DNA from: Massilia sp. | Lineage (GTDB): Bacteria > Pseudomonadota > Gammaproteobacteria > Burkholderiales > Burkholderiaceae_D | Length of the DNA: 34,251 nt | NCBI GenBank assembly: GCA_028292765.1 | Contig: JAQGLR010000298.1 | Coordinates: 1 to 34,251, forward strand | Reading direction: 5' to 3' | Shown: piece after piece, positions 18,315 to 25,203 of the stretch | Layout of the letters: each line of letters starts with the position of its first letter | Numbering within the stretch: the first letter of the stretch is position 1 | The notes under the pieces: generated by a model | Databases searched by the model: none | What the model saw: only the letters and a program-made list of their open reading frames with translations | Told to the model about the DNA's origin: nothing | Made by a program: the position numbers and the translations under genes

Positions 18315-18375
18315 AATTTTTTGCAAAGTTTCCTGTGCGCCCGGGTTTGTGCCGGGCAAACTGGTAAGATCAACG

Positions 18376-18408
18376 CCGCCCGCGTCACAACGGGCGGTTT
18401 TGTTTTTT
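18376..18408 (+). terminator. Terminator between Tim44-like gene and ubiJ
   Basis: CCGCCCG (18376-18382) and CGGGCGG (18391-18397) pair around an 8-base loop, followed by TTTTGTTTTTT. It stops only 14 bases before the ubiJ ATG, and a TAAGAT -10-like hexamer (18365-18370 region) lies just ahead of it. Confidence 0.8.
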
Positions 18409-18421
18409 AGCGACCCATGCC

Positions 18422-19132
18422 ATGTTCCCGAGCCCTTCTTTACTGTCGCCGCAACGTGCCCTGACCGCCTCCGCCGTCGCCACGATCAACCACCTGCTGG
18501 CCGGGGAGGACTGGGCGCGCGCGTCGCTGCGGCGCCATGCCGGCAAGCTCGCCTGCATCGACACCGGGCATCTGCAATTGCGCCTGCGTGTGGCGGCCGA
18601 CGGCCTGCTCGAAGCAGGAGAGCCGACAGCGCTGCCGACCGTCACCATCCACGTCAAGCTGGCCGACCTGCCGCTGATCATGCAAAACCGCGAGCGGGCG
18701 TTTTCGTATGTGCGCATCGAAGGCGACGCCGAGTTCGCGAATACGGTGTCGACGCTCAGCCGCGGCCTGCGCTGGGAGCCCGAGCACGACCTCGAGCGCG
18801 TATTCGGACCGATTGGCGCCACCCGCCTCGCAGGCGGCGCCCGCAGCGCCGTGACGAACCTGCGTGACACCGGCCGTCGCCTGGCGGAAAACCTGGCCGA
18901 ATTCCTGGTCGAAGAACGCCCCGTGCTGGCGCGGCCAGGCCAGGTCGAGGAGTTCGGCGCCGACGTGGTGCGCCTGCGCGACGACGTCGAGCGCGCCGCC
19001 AAGAGAGTAGCCCGCCTCGAGACGCTGCTGGCACAACACCTGGCACGCAAGGTCGCGGCACAACTTCCTGTCGAGCCCGTCACCCTCATTCCGACAACCC
19101 GCCCGAGCGGGGATTCCACCCTGGATAGCTGA
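18422..19132 (+). CDS. ubiJ: Ubiquinone biosynthesis accessory factor UbiJ (SCP2 domain)
   Basis: UbiJ is a lipid-binding accessory protein that, with UbiK, helps organise the soluble Ubi complex. The 236-residue product has an N-terminal SCP2-like sterol-carrier fold (about 15-130) with [15 protein letters not shown] and [20 protein letters not shown], the conserved segment [16 protein letters not shown], and a C-terminal helical, probably coiled-coil part (about 150-215: [20 protein letters not shown]). The ubiB ATG overlaps the ubiJ stop by one base (TGATG), so the two are translationally coupled. A terminator lies just upstream, so ubiJ-ubiB may be expressed separately from ubiE. Confidence 0.9.
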   Translation: MFPSPSLLSPQRALTASAVATINHLLAGEDWARASLRRHAGKLACIDTGHLQLRLRVAADGLLEAGEPTALPTVTIHVKLADLPLIMQNRERAFSYVRIEGDAEFANTVSTLSRGLRWEPEHDLERVFGPIGATRLAGGARSAVTNLRDTGRRLAENLAEFLVEERPVLARPGQVEEFGADVVRLRDDVERAAKRVARLETLLAQHLARKVAAQLPVEPVTLIPTTRPSGDSTLDS

Positions 19133-20703
19133 TGATATTGAAATTCCTGCGCCTGCTTAAAATCTTCACGGTCGCAACCAAGTACGGCCTCGATGAAATT
19201 GCAATGTCCGGTTTCGACGCGCCGCGGACGGCGCGTTTCGTCAGCGGCATGTTTTTCTGGCGCAGGAGAATGACGAGTCCCCGCGCGATCCGCCTGCGGC
19301 TTGCCTTGGAGGAGCTCGGCCCGATCTTCATCAAGTTCGGCCAGGTGCTGTCGACCCGGCGCGACCTGATGCCGCAAGATATTGCCGACGAACTATCCCT
19401 GCTGCAAGACCGGGTGCCACCCTTCGATTCGGCGCTGGCGATTGCCCAGATCACCGAGTCGCTCGGCGCCCATCCGGACCAGCTGTTCGCCAGTTTCGAT
19501 CCCGTGCCGGTGGCCTCGGCCTCGATCGCCCAGGTGCACTTCGCCACGCTGAAAAACGGCAAGGAAGTGGCGGTCAAGGTGCTGCGTCCGGGCATGAAGA
19601 AAACCATCGACGAGGACGTGGCGCTGATGGACATGGCCTCGAGCCTGGTCGAGCGGGTCTGGAAGGAAAGCCGGCGGCTGAAGCCGCGCGAAGTCGTTGC
19701 CGAATTCGACAAATACCTGCACGACGAGCTGGACCTGATGCGCGAGGCGGCCAACGCCGCCCAGCTGCGCCGGAATTTCGCCGACTCGGACTTGCTGATG
19801 GTGCCCGAGATGTACTGGGACTATTGCTCCAGCAGCGTGATCGTCATGGAACGCATGAACGGCATCCCGGTCTCGCAGATCGACCGCCTGGCGGCCGAGG
19901 GCGTCGACCTGAAAAAACTGTCGAGCGATGGCGTCGAGATCTTCTTCACGCAAGTGTTCCGCGACGGTTTCTTCCACGCGGATATGCACCCGGGTAACAT
20001 CCTGGTCTCGGTCGAGCCGGAAACCTTTGGCCGCTACATCGCACTCGATTTCGGCATCGTCGGCACCTTGAACGATTTCGACAAGGATTACCTGTCGCAA
20101 AACTTCCTGGCCTTCTTCCGGCGCGACTACAAGCGCGTGGCCGAGGCCCACATCGAATCGGGCTGGGCGCCAAGCAATACCCGCGTCGACGAACTCGAAT
20201 CGGCGGTGCGCGCCTGCTGCGAACCGATCTTCGACCGGCCGCTGAAAGACATCTCGTTCGGCCAGATCCTGCTGCGCCTGTTCCAGACCTCGCGCCGTTT
20301 CAACGTCGAAGTCCAGCCGCAACTCGTGCTGCTTCAAAAGACCCTGCTCAACATCGAAGGCCTCGGGCGCCAGCTCGACCCGGACCTCGACCTGTGGAAG
20401 ACGGCCAGGCCCTACCTCGAGCGCTGGATGGGCGAGCAGGTCGGCTGGCGCGGTTTCATGGAGAAACTCAAAGACGAGGCGCCGCGCTACGCCCACATCT
20501 TCCCGCAACTGCCGCGCCTGGTGCACCGTGCGCTCGAGCAGCAGGCCCAGCCGCACCTTGCCACCCATGAGCTGCTCAGCATGCTCGTTGTGGAACAGCG
20601 CCGCACCAACCGGCTGATCGGATTCGTGGCCTGGCTGGCGGGTGGGGTGGCGTCGGGCATCATCTTCGCAGCCTTGCTGACACGCTACGGCAATCCCCTC
20701 TAG
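19132..20703 (+). CDS. ubiB: Ubiquinone biosynthesis kinase-like ATPase UbiB
   Basis: UbiB (ABC1/ADCK/COQ8 family) is an atypical protein-kinase-like ATPase needed for ubiquinone synthesis. The 523-residue protein carries the family KxGQ motif (KFGQ, 68-71), the Ala-rich nucleotide loop [14 protein letters not shown], the lysine strand [10 protein letters not shown], the catalytic-loop segment [11 protein letters not shown] and the metal-binding DFGIVGTL. The C-terminus ends in a hydrophobic anchor (about 496-522, [20 protein letters not shown]), as usual for UbiB. It overlaps ubiJ by one base and is followed 2 bases later by a methyltransferase gene. Confidence 0.97.
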   Translation: MILKFLRLLKIFTVATKYGLDEIAMSGFDAPRTARFVSGMFFWRRRMTSPRAIRLRLALEELGPIFIKFGQVLSTRRDLMPQDIADELSLLQDRVPPFDSALAIAQITESLGAHPDQLFASFDPVPVASASIAQVHFATLKNGKEVAVKVLRPGMKKTIDEDVALMDMASSLVERVWKESRRLKPREVVAEFDKYLHDELDLMREAANAAQLRRNFADSDLLMVPEMYWDYCSSSVIVMERMNGIPVSQIDRLAAEGVDLKKLSSDGVEIFFTQVFRDGFFHADMHPGNILVSVEPETFGRYIALDFGIVGTLNDFDKDYLSQNFLAFFRRDYKRVAEAHIESGWAPSNTRVDELESAVRACCEPIFDRPLKDISFGQILLRLFQTSRRFNVEVQPQLVLLQKTLLNIEGLGRQLDPDLDLWKTARPYLERWMGEQVGWRGFMEKLKDEAPRYAHIFPQLPRLVHRALEQQAQPHLATHELLSMLVVEQRRTNRLIGFVAWLAGGVASGIIFAALLTRYGNPL

Positions 20704-20705
20704 CC

Positions 20706-21302
20706 ATGCCCGCGTTTTCCAGCCGCGATCCGCGCACCCCGGGCTTCTGGGACGAGCGCTTCGAACGGGGTTTTACGCCATGGGACCTGGGTGGCGTCCC
20801 GGCCGCCTTGCGCGATTTCACGGCACGGGTGGACGGGCCGAAGGCGGCTTTGATTCCGGGCTGCGGCAATGGCTATGAACTGGCCTGGCTGCTTGAAGCC
20901 GCCTGGGACGCGGTCGCCATCGATTTTTCGCCGGCCGCGGTCAGCCGTGCGAAGCAGGCGGCCGGCCCCTGGGCCGTGCGCGTCGTCGAAGCCGATTTTT
21001 TCTCCTGGGAGCCGCCGCGTCCGCTCGACCTGGTGTATGAGCGCGCTTTCCTGTGCGCGATGCCCCCAGCCATGTGGCCGCAGGTGGCGGCGCGCTGGGC
21101 GGCGCTGTTGCCGGCCGGTGGCTTGTTGGCGGGTTTCTTTTTCTTTGGCGAGTCCTTGAGGGGGCCGCCGTTCGGTATCCGTCGTGCCGACCTGGACGCG
21201 CTGCTGGCGCCGCATTTCGCGCTCATCGAGGAGGCCGGGGTCGCCGACTCGCTACCCGTCTTCGAAGGCAGGGAGCGCTGGATGGTCTGGCGCCGCCGCT
21301 AG
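20706..21302 (+). CDS. TPMT-family SAM-dependent methyltransferase
   Basis: This 198-residue protein matches the thiopurine S-methyltransferase family. It opens with FWDERFERGFTPWDLGGVP, has SAM motif I as LIPGCGNGYELAWLLE, the acidic strand AIDFSPAAV, and RAFLCAMPPAMW. In betaproteobacteria such genes are often next to ubiB. Bacterial members methylate tellurite/selenium compounds or small thiols; the substrate here is unknown. It starts 2 bases after the ubiB stop and is likely cotranscribed. Its 3' end coincides with the edge of the accessory island: the truncated copy of an immunity-like gene reads into it on the opposite strand. Confidence 0.9.
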   Translation: MPAFSSRDPRTPGFWDERFERGFTPWDLGGVPAALRDFTARVDGPKAALIPGCGNGYELAWLLEAAWDAVAIDFSPAAVSRAKQAAGPWAVRVVEADFFSWEPPRPLDLVYERAFLCAMPPAMWPQVAARWAALLPAGGLLAGFFFFGESLRGPPFGIRRADLDALLAPHFALIEEAGVADSLPVFEGRERWMVWRRR

Positions 21303-21378
21303 CCGGGATCACGACGTACGCGGCAGTGAGTGCGGCGGCCAGGGCCACGATGAGACGGCGGGCGAGTGTTGAGTTCAT
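21301..21378 (-). pseudogene. N-terminal remnant of a second immunity-like gene
   Basis: Starting at ATG 21378 on the minus strand, 26 codons read MNSTLARRLIVALAAALTAA then YVVIPA, a membrane anchor. This resembles the start of the neighbouring 213-residue gene (MNAKRTRIFIVVVLAAITTA then FLTIPP) in length, position of the arginines and the closing Ile-Pro. After that the frame runs antisense through the methyltransferase gene with no family-like sequence. I read it as a tandem paralogue cut off at the island edge. It starts 35 bases after the stop of the full copy. Confidence 0.55.
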
Positions 21379-21413
21379 TGCATTGGACGCATTCAATGTT
21401 CCAGATCGATCGA

Positions 21414-22055
21414 TTACTCACCGTCCCAGGCGTACCAGGATTTTTTTCCGATGCCGACGTCGATCAGGTAAAGCGCATCGTCCGCATCGTCGCAGTCTTC
21501 CACGCACTTAATGCGAAGCAGGGACCTGAGATTGCGCTTGGGGACGTTAAACCATTGGTCGCTCTGGGAGTAGCGCAACAGCTCGGCATGCAGCGCTTTT
21601 TGCCCTTCAGGGGACAGGTCGTACCACCCGTTCTGGTTTCCGACCCAGGGAACCCAGCCGCCGGCCTTGAAACGCTCCTGGACCTGTCCCAATACCTCGA
21701 CCGCTTCGGGAAAGCGCAGCGCCTCGAGCATGGGCGACGTCGAAATCGTCCCCAGCACCGCATCGTCAAAAGTAAGGGCGGCGAATTTCGTTGGCGGAAG
21801 CTCGAAGCCATGTCGCGGGTCGACGTATTTGATGATGACGGAAGGTTCGATGACGTCTATCGTGGCGAAACCCGTTTCACCGGTCGGCGGCACTCCATGG
21901 GCCCGAGCCGGATAGGTCGATCGCCTGACGACCTCGTCGTACGGCATATCCATATCGACGACCAGCACGGTCGGTTTCGGCGGGATCGTCAGGAACGCGG
22001 TCGTGATTGCAGCGAGCACGACCACAATGAAAATTCGAGTGCGTTTCGCATTCAT
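21414..22055 (-). CDS. Membrane-anchored hypothetical protein, candidate T6SS immunity protein
   Basis: I do not recognise a named family. The 213-residue product has one N-terminal hydrophobic helix (about 7-25) and then a soluble domain, probably periplasmic, with MPYDEVVRRSTYPARAHGVP, FELPPTKFAALTFDDAVLG and a helical end. Such a single-anchor periplasmic protein fits an immunity role against a periplasm-acting effector. Its ATG overlaps the stop of the upstream gene by four bases (ATGA), a strong sign of coupled production, and a truncated paralogue follows. I use ATG 22055 (MNAKRTR) rather than the longer frame to 22085, since 22055 gives the coupling and a clean anchor. Function is inferred from context only. 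Confidence 0.75.
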   Translation of the reverse strand: MNAKRTRIFIVVVLAAITTAFLTIPPKPTVLVVDMDMPYDEVVRRSTYPARAHGVPPTGETGFATIDVIEPSVIIKYVDPRHGFELPPTKFAALTFDDAVLGTISTSPMLEALRFPEAVEVLGQVQERFKAGGWVPWVGNQNGWYDLSPEGQKALHAELLRYSQSDQWFNVPKRNLRSLLRIKCVEDCDDADDALYLIDVGIGKKSWYAWDGE

Positions 22056-23083
22056 TGCACGCCCCCACCCCGATAGATGTCCCATATCGCCCGTTCGATC
22101 AAATACTTCTCACTGCCCTTCAACAGACGATCGAACTGCCCTGCCGTCCGTAGGGCGAAGGGCATGCGATCGTTCACATCCCACAGGCGGACCGTGGTCA
22201 ACTTCGGGAGCCAGCTGGTGAATTTTCCGTTGGCTTTGCATTGCGCCGACAAGGTCAGCTGGATCTCGGCGGCGCCACGAAGACGATGCACCCAGGCGAA
22301 CTGGTTCGCGTCCAGTGCCAGCCGGGTGTCTTTGTCGTCATAGATGATCTTTTGCAAGATATTGATCTGTTCATGCCGCGCCAAGTGTTCAACGCTCCTG
22401 ATTAAGTTGCCATTCTCGAGTGCCTCAAAGCCCCACAGAATTTCCGGGAACGGAAATCCGAACTCCAGCCGCTTCTTCGCCTCCTCCGGCCAAAGCACCT
22501 TGTCCTTGATCTCGCGCCGGTAATGCAGGCTCGTTTTCAATCCTTCGTAGCCACGCATCATGTAAAACCTGTGGAGCGGATAAATGTCGAGGAACAGGGA
22601 GAGGTTCCCGAGCGCGAGCTTGCCGTACATGGTGTACGCGCCGAGCGCTTCTCCCGTGCTGCCGACGTCCAGGAAGTCCGGATTGGCGACGATCCGGTCA
22701 TGTGCGGCCTGCAGCATCCCGGAGGCATGCAGCAGGCCGCAGCCCACCTGCTTGGAGGCGAAGGCGGCCAGGCCGGCCCACTGGAAGCGCTTGTCTTTTA
22801 TCCAGAGAAAGGCGTACGCCGCATTGATGCGCCGGTTGATGTCGTCCGGCCTTGTCAGGGGCTTGCCGGTCTTCGCGTCGGCCACCCACTGCTGCGCCTC
22901 CTGCTGGCAGCGCAGCCATACCGCCGCCGCATCGAGAATCTTGACGCGGACGTACTTGACCTCTTTCCCATCCCGCAAGGCAGGATAGACCTTGCACTCC
23001 GGCACCGGAGTGATATTGCAGTTCAGCGGGATGGTGTCGGTGCCGTGCGTGGTGAATGGGACGTTAAATGGACCCTTGGGCAT
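22052..23083 (-). CDS. Putative PAAR-linked T6SS effector (DUF2515-like)
   Basis: This 343-residue soluble protein has no signal peptide or membrane helix. Segments such as FQWAGLAAFASKQVGCGLLH (about 102-121) and LGNLSLFLDIYPLHRFYMMR (about 157-176) recall the DUF2515 family, which has a WA-x-LA and a GN-x-x-x-F-x-D-x-YP pattern; that match is from memory and tentative. It begins 7 bases after the PAAR gene stop and overlaps the next gene by 4 bases, so the three genes form one unit. A protein directly behind PAAR and before a membrane-anchored partner is typically a type VI cargo effector. I see no recognisable nuclease, amidase or lipase motif. Base composition is lower in GC than neighbours, suggesting transfer. 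Confidence 0.7.
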   Translation of the reverse strand: MPKGPFNVPFTTHGTDTIPLNCNITPVPECKVYPALRDGKEVKYVRVKILDAAAVWLRCQQEAQQWVADAKTGKPLTRPDDINRRINAAYAFLWIKDKRFQWAGLAAFASKQVGCGLLHASGMLQAAHDRIVANPDFLDVGSTGEALGAYTMYGKLALGNLSLFLDIYPLHRFYMMRGYEGLKTSLHYRREIKDKVLWPEEAKKRLEFGFPFPEILWGFEALENGNLIRSVEHLARHEQINILQKIIYDDKDTRLALDANQFAWVHRLRGAAEIQLTLSAQCKANGKFTSWLPKLTTVRLWDVNDRMPFALRTAGQFDRLLKGSEKYLIERAIWDIYRGGGVQ

Positions 23084-23090
23084 GCTGTGC

Positions 23091-23642
23091 TCAGGCGCCG
23101 GGCGCGGGGTCTGCTTCGACGTGCCACGCGATCAATGCGTCACGCTCCGCACTCGTCAGCGGCCGGGTGTAACCGTCGGCGTCGGTCACGCCCTCGATTT
23201 TGCGGCCGGGCAGTTCGAGGATGTAATGCCGGTGCCGGAAGGGCTGCTCGTTCGAGTCGCGGATCAGTTGCAGCGGCGCGGCATCCTGCTCGCTCCCGCT
23301 GGATGGCGTCCGGGAGGCAATGGCTTCGAGTGCCTCGTCGATACCCCCAGTGTCATCGATGAGCTGGTATTCGTGCTCCTGGTTCGCGATCAGGCGTGGC
23401 GGCGGGCTGCATCCGCACAGGCACAGGTCGTGTTCGAGGGCGAGTTGCTTGCCGTCGCAAGTGTCGTCGAGGCGCGGCGCGACGCATTGGATGATCCCTT
23501 GCTTCCCGCAGCCCGGACAGTCGAGCAGATCGCCCTCCAGGGCGTAAGGAACGTCGTCGCAGGACATGAACGAGCCGGCTGTCTTGACCGTGCCGCCGGC
23601 CGTCGATTTGGCGCCAAGCAAAATCAGATAGCGTTTGAACAT
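23091..23642 (-). CDS. PAAR domain-containing protein (T6SS spike tip)
   Basis: PAAR proteins cap the VgrG spike of the type VI secretion system and carry effectors. Residues about 1-90 form the PAAR domain: MFKRYLILLGAKSTAGGTVK, then YALEGDLLDCPGCGKQG, and LALEHDLCLCGCSPPPRLIA, with the Cys/His residues expected to bind metal at the tip. The remaining 90 residues are a hydrophilic extension (HRHYILELPGRKIEGVTDA) that may recruit the next gene's product. An upstream ATG at 23648 abuts a GGGGG run; the ATG at 23642 has that run at proper ribosome-binding distance, so I use it (183 residues). No vgrG or tss genes are in the window. Confidence 0.9.
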   Translation of the reverse strand: MFKRYLILLGAKSTAGGTVKTAGSFMSCDDVPYALEGDLLDCPGCGKQGIIQCVAPRLDDTCDGKQLALEHDLCLCGCSPPPRLIANQEHEYQLIDDTGGIDEALEAIASRTPSSGSEQDAAPLQLIRDSNEQPFRHRHYILELPGRKIEGVTDADGYTRPLTSAERDALIAWHVEADPAPGA

Positions 23643-23732
23643 GGACATCCCCCGGTCGAGTCTGGCAAAAGATGCTCAGTCTAGAGGCGGGGTGGTTCCA
23701 GGCCTTGATGGAATACAAATCCGCGAATGACC

Positions 23733-23757
23733 AAAAAAAATGCCCGCATGCGCGGGC
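23733..23757 (-). terminator. Minus-strand intrinsic terminator with no assigned gene
   Basis: GCCCGC (23742-23747) and GCGGGC (23752-23757) form a short stem; on the minus strand it is followed by eight T residues (A8 at 23733-23740 on the plus strand). It would end a leftward transcript before the PAAR gene, yet no leftward gene is visible upstream of it. Confidence 0.6.
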
Positions 23758-24000
23758 CCGGGAAATACAGCTTTCTTGTACGGCCATGCGGCGATGCTGG
23801 ATCGCGCAAACTTCTGTTTCTTGATCATTCGACCGGAAGGCCCAACCCCGCCGGCAGCATGCTGTTCAGGGATGCTATTTAATCACATAGTTGATGCCCG
23901 GCAAACCGAACCTTGCGCGATGCTGGCGAAAAACAACACTATGGCCTGCGCCCCGGCGTAGCGCGCCGCAGGACCGCCACCCGTTGCGCATCCTCTCGCC

Positions 24001-24020
24001 GCCCTTTCCCGGGAAAGGGC
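24001..24020. repeat. 20-base perfect palindrome upstream of fmdB
   Basis: GCCCTTTCCCGGGAAAGGGC is an exact inverted repeat without a loop, located 20 bases upstream of the fmdB -10 box, overlapping where the -35 would be. It may be an operator. Confidence 0.6.
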
Positions 24021-24040
24021 AACGGCGGCCATAAAAGCTT

Positions 24041-24046
24041 TATAAT
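24041..24046 (+). promoter_or_regulatory. -10 box of fmdB
   Basis: A perfect TATAAT ends 32 bases before the fmdB ATG, with a GCGGAG ribosome site in between. No clear -35 is present. Confidence 0.5.
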
Positions 24047-24078
24047 TCAGGGTTTTGAAGATTTTTGCGGAGTAACAC

Positions 24079-24432
24079 ATGCCGATTTATGCTTACCGCT
24101 GCGACGAATGCGGTTTTTCCAAAGATGTACTGCAAAAAATTTCCGACCCGGTCCTCACCGATTGCCTGTCATGCGGCAAGAGCGCTTTCAAGAAGCAGGT
24201 GACCGCCGCCGGTTTCCAGCTCAAGGGCAGCGGCTGGTACGTGACCGATTTCCGTGGCGGCAAAGCGCCGGCCGGCGCTCCGACGGCGGCGACCGCTGCG
24301 GCGCCTGCCGCCGGAACCTCGTCCGAGGCAGGTGCGACGGCGACCGTGCCGGCTGCCGCCTCGCCCTCGGCCGATGCCGGCAAGAGCGCCGCTCCAGCCG
24401 CTGCATCTGGCGGCGACAAGAGCGCGTCCTGA
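24079..24432 (+). CDS. FmdB-type zinc-ribbon protein
   Basis: This 117-residue protein has an N-terminal zinc ribbon of the FmdB/CxxC_CxxC family: MPIYAYRCDECG with Cys8/Cys11, then DCLSCGK with Cys29/Cys32. The family segment GFQLKGSGWYVTDF follows (about 45-58). The rest (about 60-117) is an Ala/Pro/Thr-rich low-complexity tail that varies between relatives. FmdB was named from a putative regulator in methylotrophs, but the function of these small proteins is not established. It lies upstream of DUF502 and aspS, a familiar betaproteobacterial arrangement. Confidence 0.9.
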   Translation: MPIYAYRCDECGFSKDVLQKISDPVLTDCLSCGKSAFKKQVTAAGFQLKGSGWYVTDFRGGKAPAGAPTAATAAAPAAGTSSEAGATATVPAAASPSADAGKSAAPAAASGGDKSAS

Positions 24433-24486
24433 TGGGATCACGCCTTGCGGCCACCCGGCCGCAGCAATAAGAACAACGAGAACGCG

Positions 24487-25131
24487 ATGCGCAAATACTT
24501 CCTCACCGGCCTCCTGATCCTGGTTCCCCTGGCGATCACGGGCTGGGTCCTGAACCTGGTCATCGGCATGCTCGACCAGTCGCTGCTGTTCGTGCCCGAG
24601 CGCTGGCAGCCGCGCAACCTGATCGGCATGGACGTTCCCGGCGTCGGTGCGATCCTGACGATCGCCATCGTCTTCCTCACCGGCTTGCTGACAAATAACC
24701 TGGTCGGCAAATGGGTCGTGCGCGTCGGCGAACGCCTGCTCAAGCGCATTCCCGTGGTCAGCTCGCTCTACGGCAGCGTGAAGCAGGTATCCGATACCCT
24801 GTTTTCGTCTTCCGGCAACGCTTTCCGCCAGGCGGTGCTGATCCCGTACCCGCATGCCGATTCGTACACCATCGCGTTCCTGACCGGCGTGCCCGGCGGC
24901 GACGTGAAGAACCACCTGGTCGGCGACTACCTGAGCGTCTACGTGCCGACGACCCCGAACCCGACCTCCGGCTTTTTCCTGATGATGGAACGCAGCAAGG
25001 TCGTCGAGCTGAACATGACGGTCGATGCGGCGCTGAAATACATCGTGTCGATGGGCGTCGTGGCGCCGGGCGATACCGCGCCGGGCGTTGTGAAGCAGGG
25101 CGAAGCCCCGGGCCTCATCCTCACGCCCTGA
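24487..25131 (+). CDS. DUF502 family membrane protein
   Basis: This 214-residue membrane protein belongs to the DUF502 family. It has two N-terminal TM helices (about 5-27, YFLTGLLILVPLAITGWVL, and about 53-75, GVGAILTIAIVFLTGLLTNN). A conserved soluble part follows with RIPVVSSLYGSVKQVSDTLF, PHADSYTIAFLTG and VYVPTTPNPTSGFFLMM, all hallmarks of the family. Function is unknown; plant relatives are Golgi or membrane-trafficking proteins. ATG 24487 (MRKYFLTG) is chosen over an in-frame start at 24445 because it puts the charged residues directly before the first helix. It sits between fmdB and aspS and is probably cotranscribed with both. Confidence 0.92.
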   Translation: MRKYFLTGLLILVPLAITGWVLNLVIGMLDQSLLFVPERWQPRNLIGMDVPGVGAILTIAIVFLTGLLTNNLVGKWVVRVGERLLKRIPVVSSLYGSVKQVSDTLFSSSGNAFRQAVLIPYPHADSYTIAFLTGVPGGDVKNHLVGDYLSVYVPTTPNPTSGFFLMMERSKVVELNMTVDAALKYIVSMGVVAPGDTAPGVVKQGEAPGLILTP

Positions 25132-25203
25132 CCAGCCAAGACAAGCAAGCATCAAGGCCGCCGCAGGCGGCAACCGATACACCAACCTGGAATAGAGAAA
25201 AAT

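Larger units (their letters stand above)
23649..24040. other. Intergenic region between the PAAR unit and fmdB
   Basis: No gene is supported in this gap of about 430 bases. It holds a minus-strand terminator-like hairpin near 23.74 kb, a 20-base perfect palindrome at 24001-24020 and, somewhere on the minus strand, the promoter of the PAAR unit, which I cannot place confidently. Short open frames (for example a 38-codon one ending at about 23880, minus) lack a spaced ribosome site. Confidence 0.5.

Noticed and set aside
19025-19050. Sigma-54 promoter (TGGCAC followed by a GC-type element) inside ubiJ
   Set aside because: The -12 element does not match TTGC(A/T), and the site is inside a coding region ahead of a coupled gene.
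23883-24080. Short minus-strand frames between the PAAR unit and fmdB
   Set aside because: No ribosome site at proper distance and no protein-like pattern; several frames are equally open.
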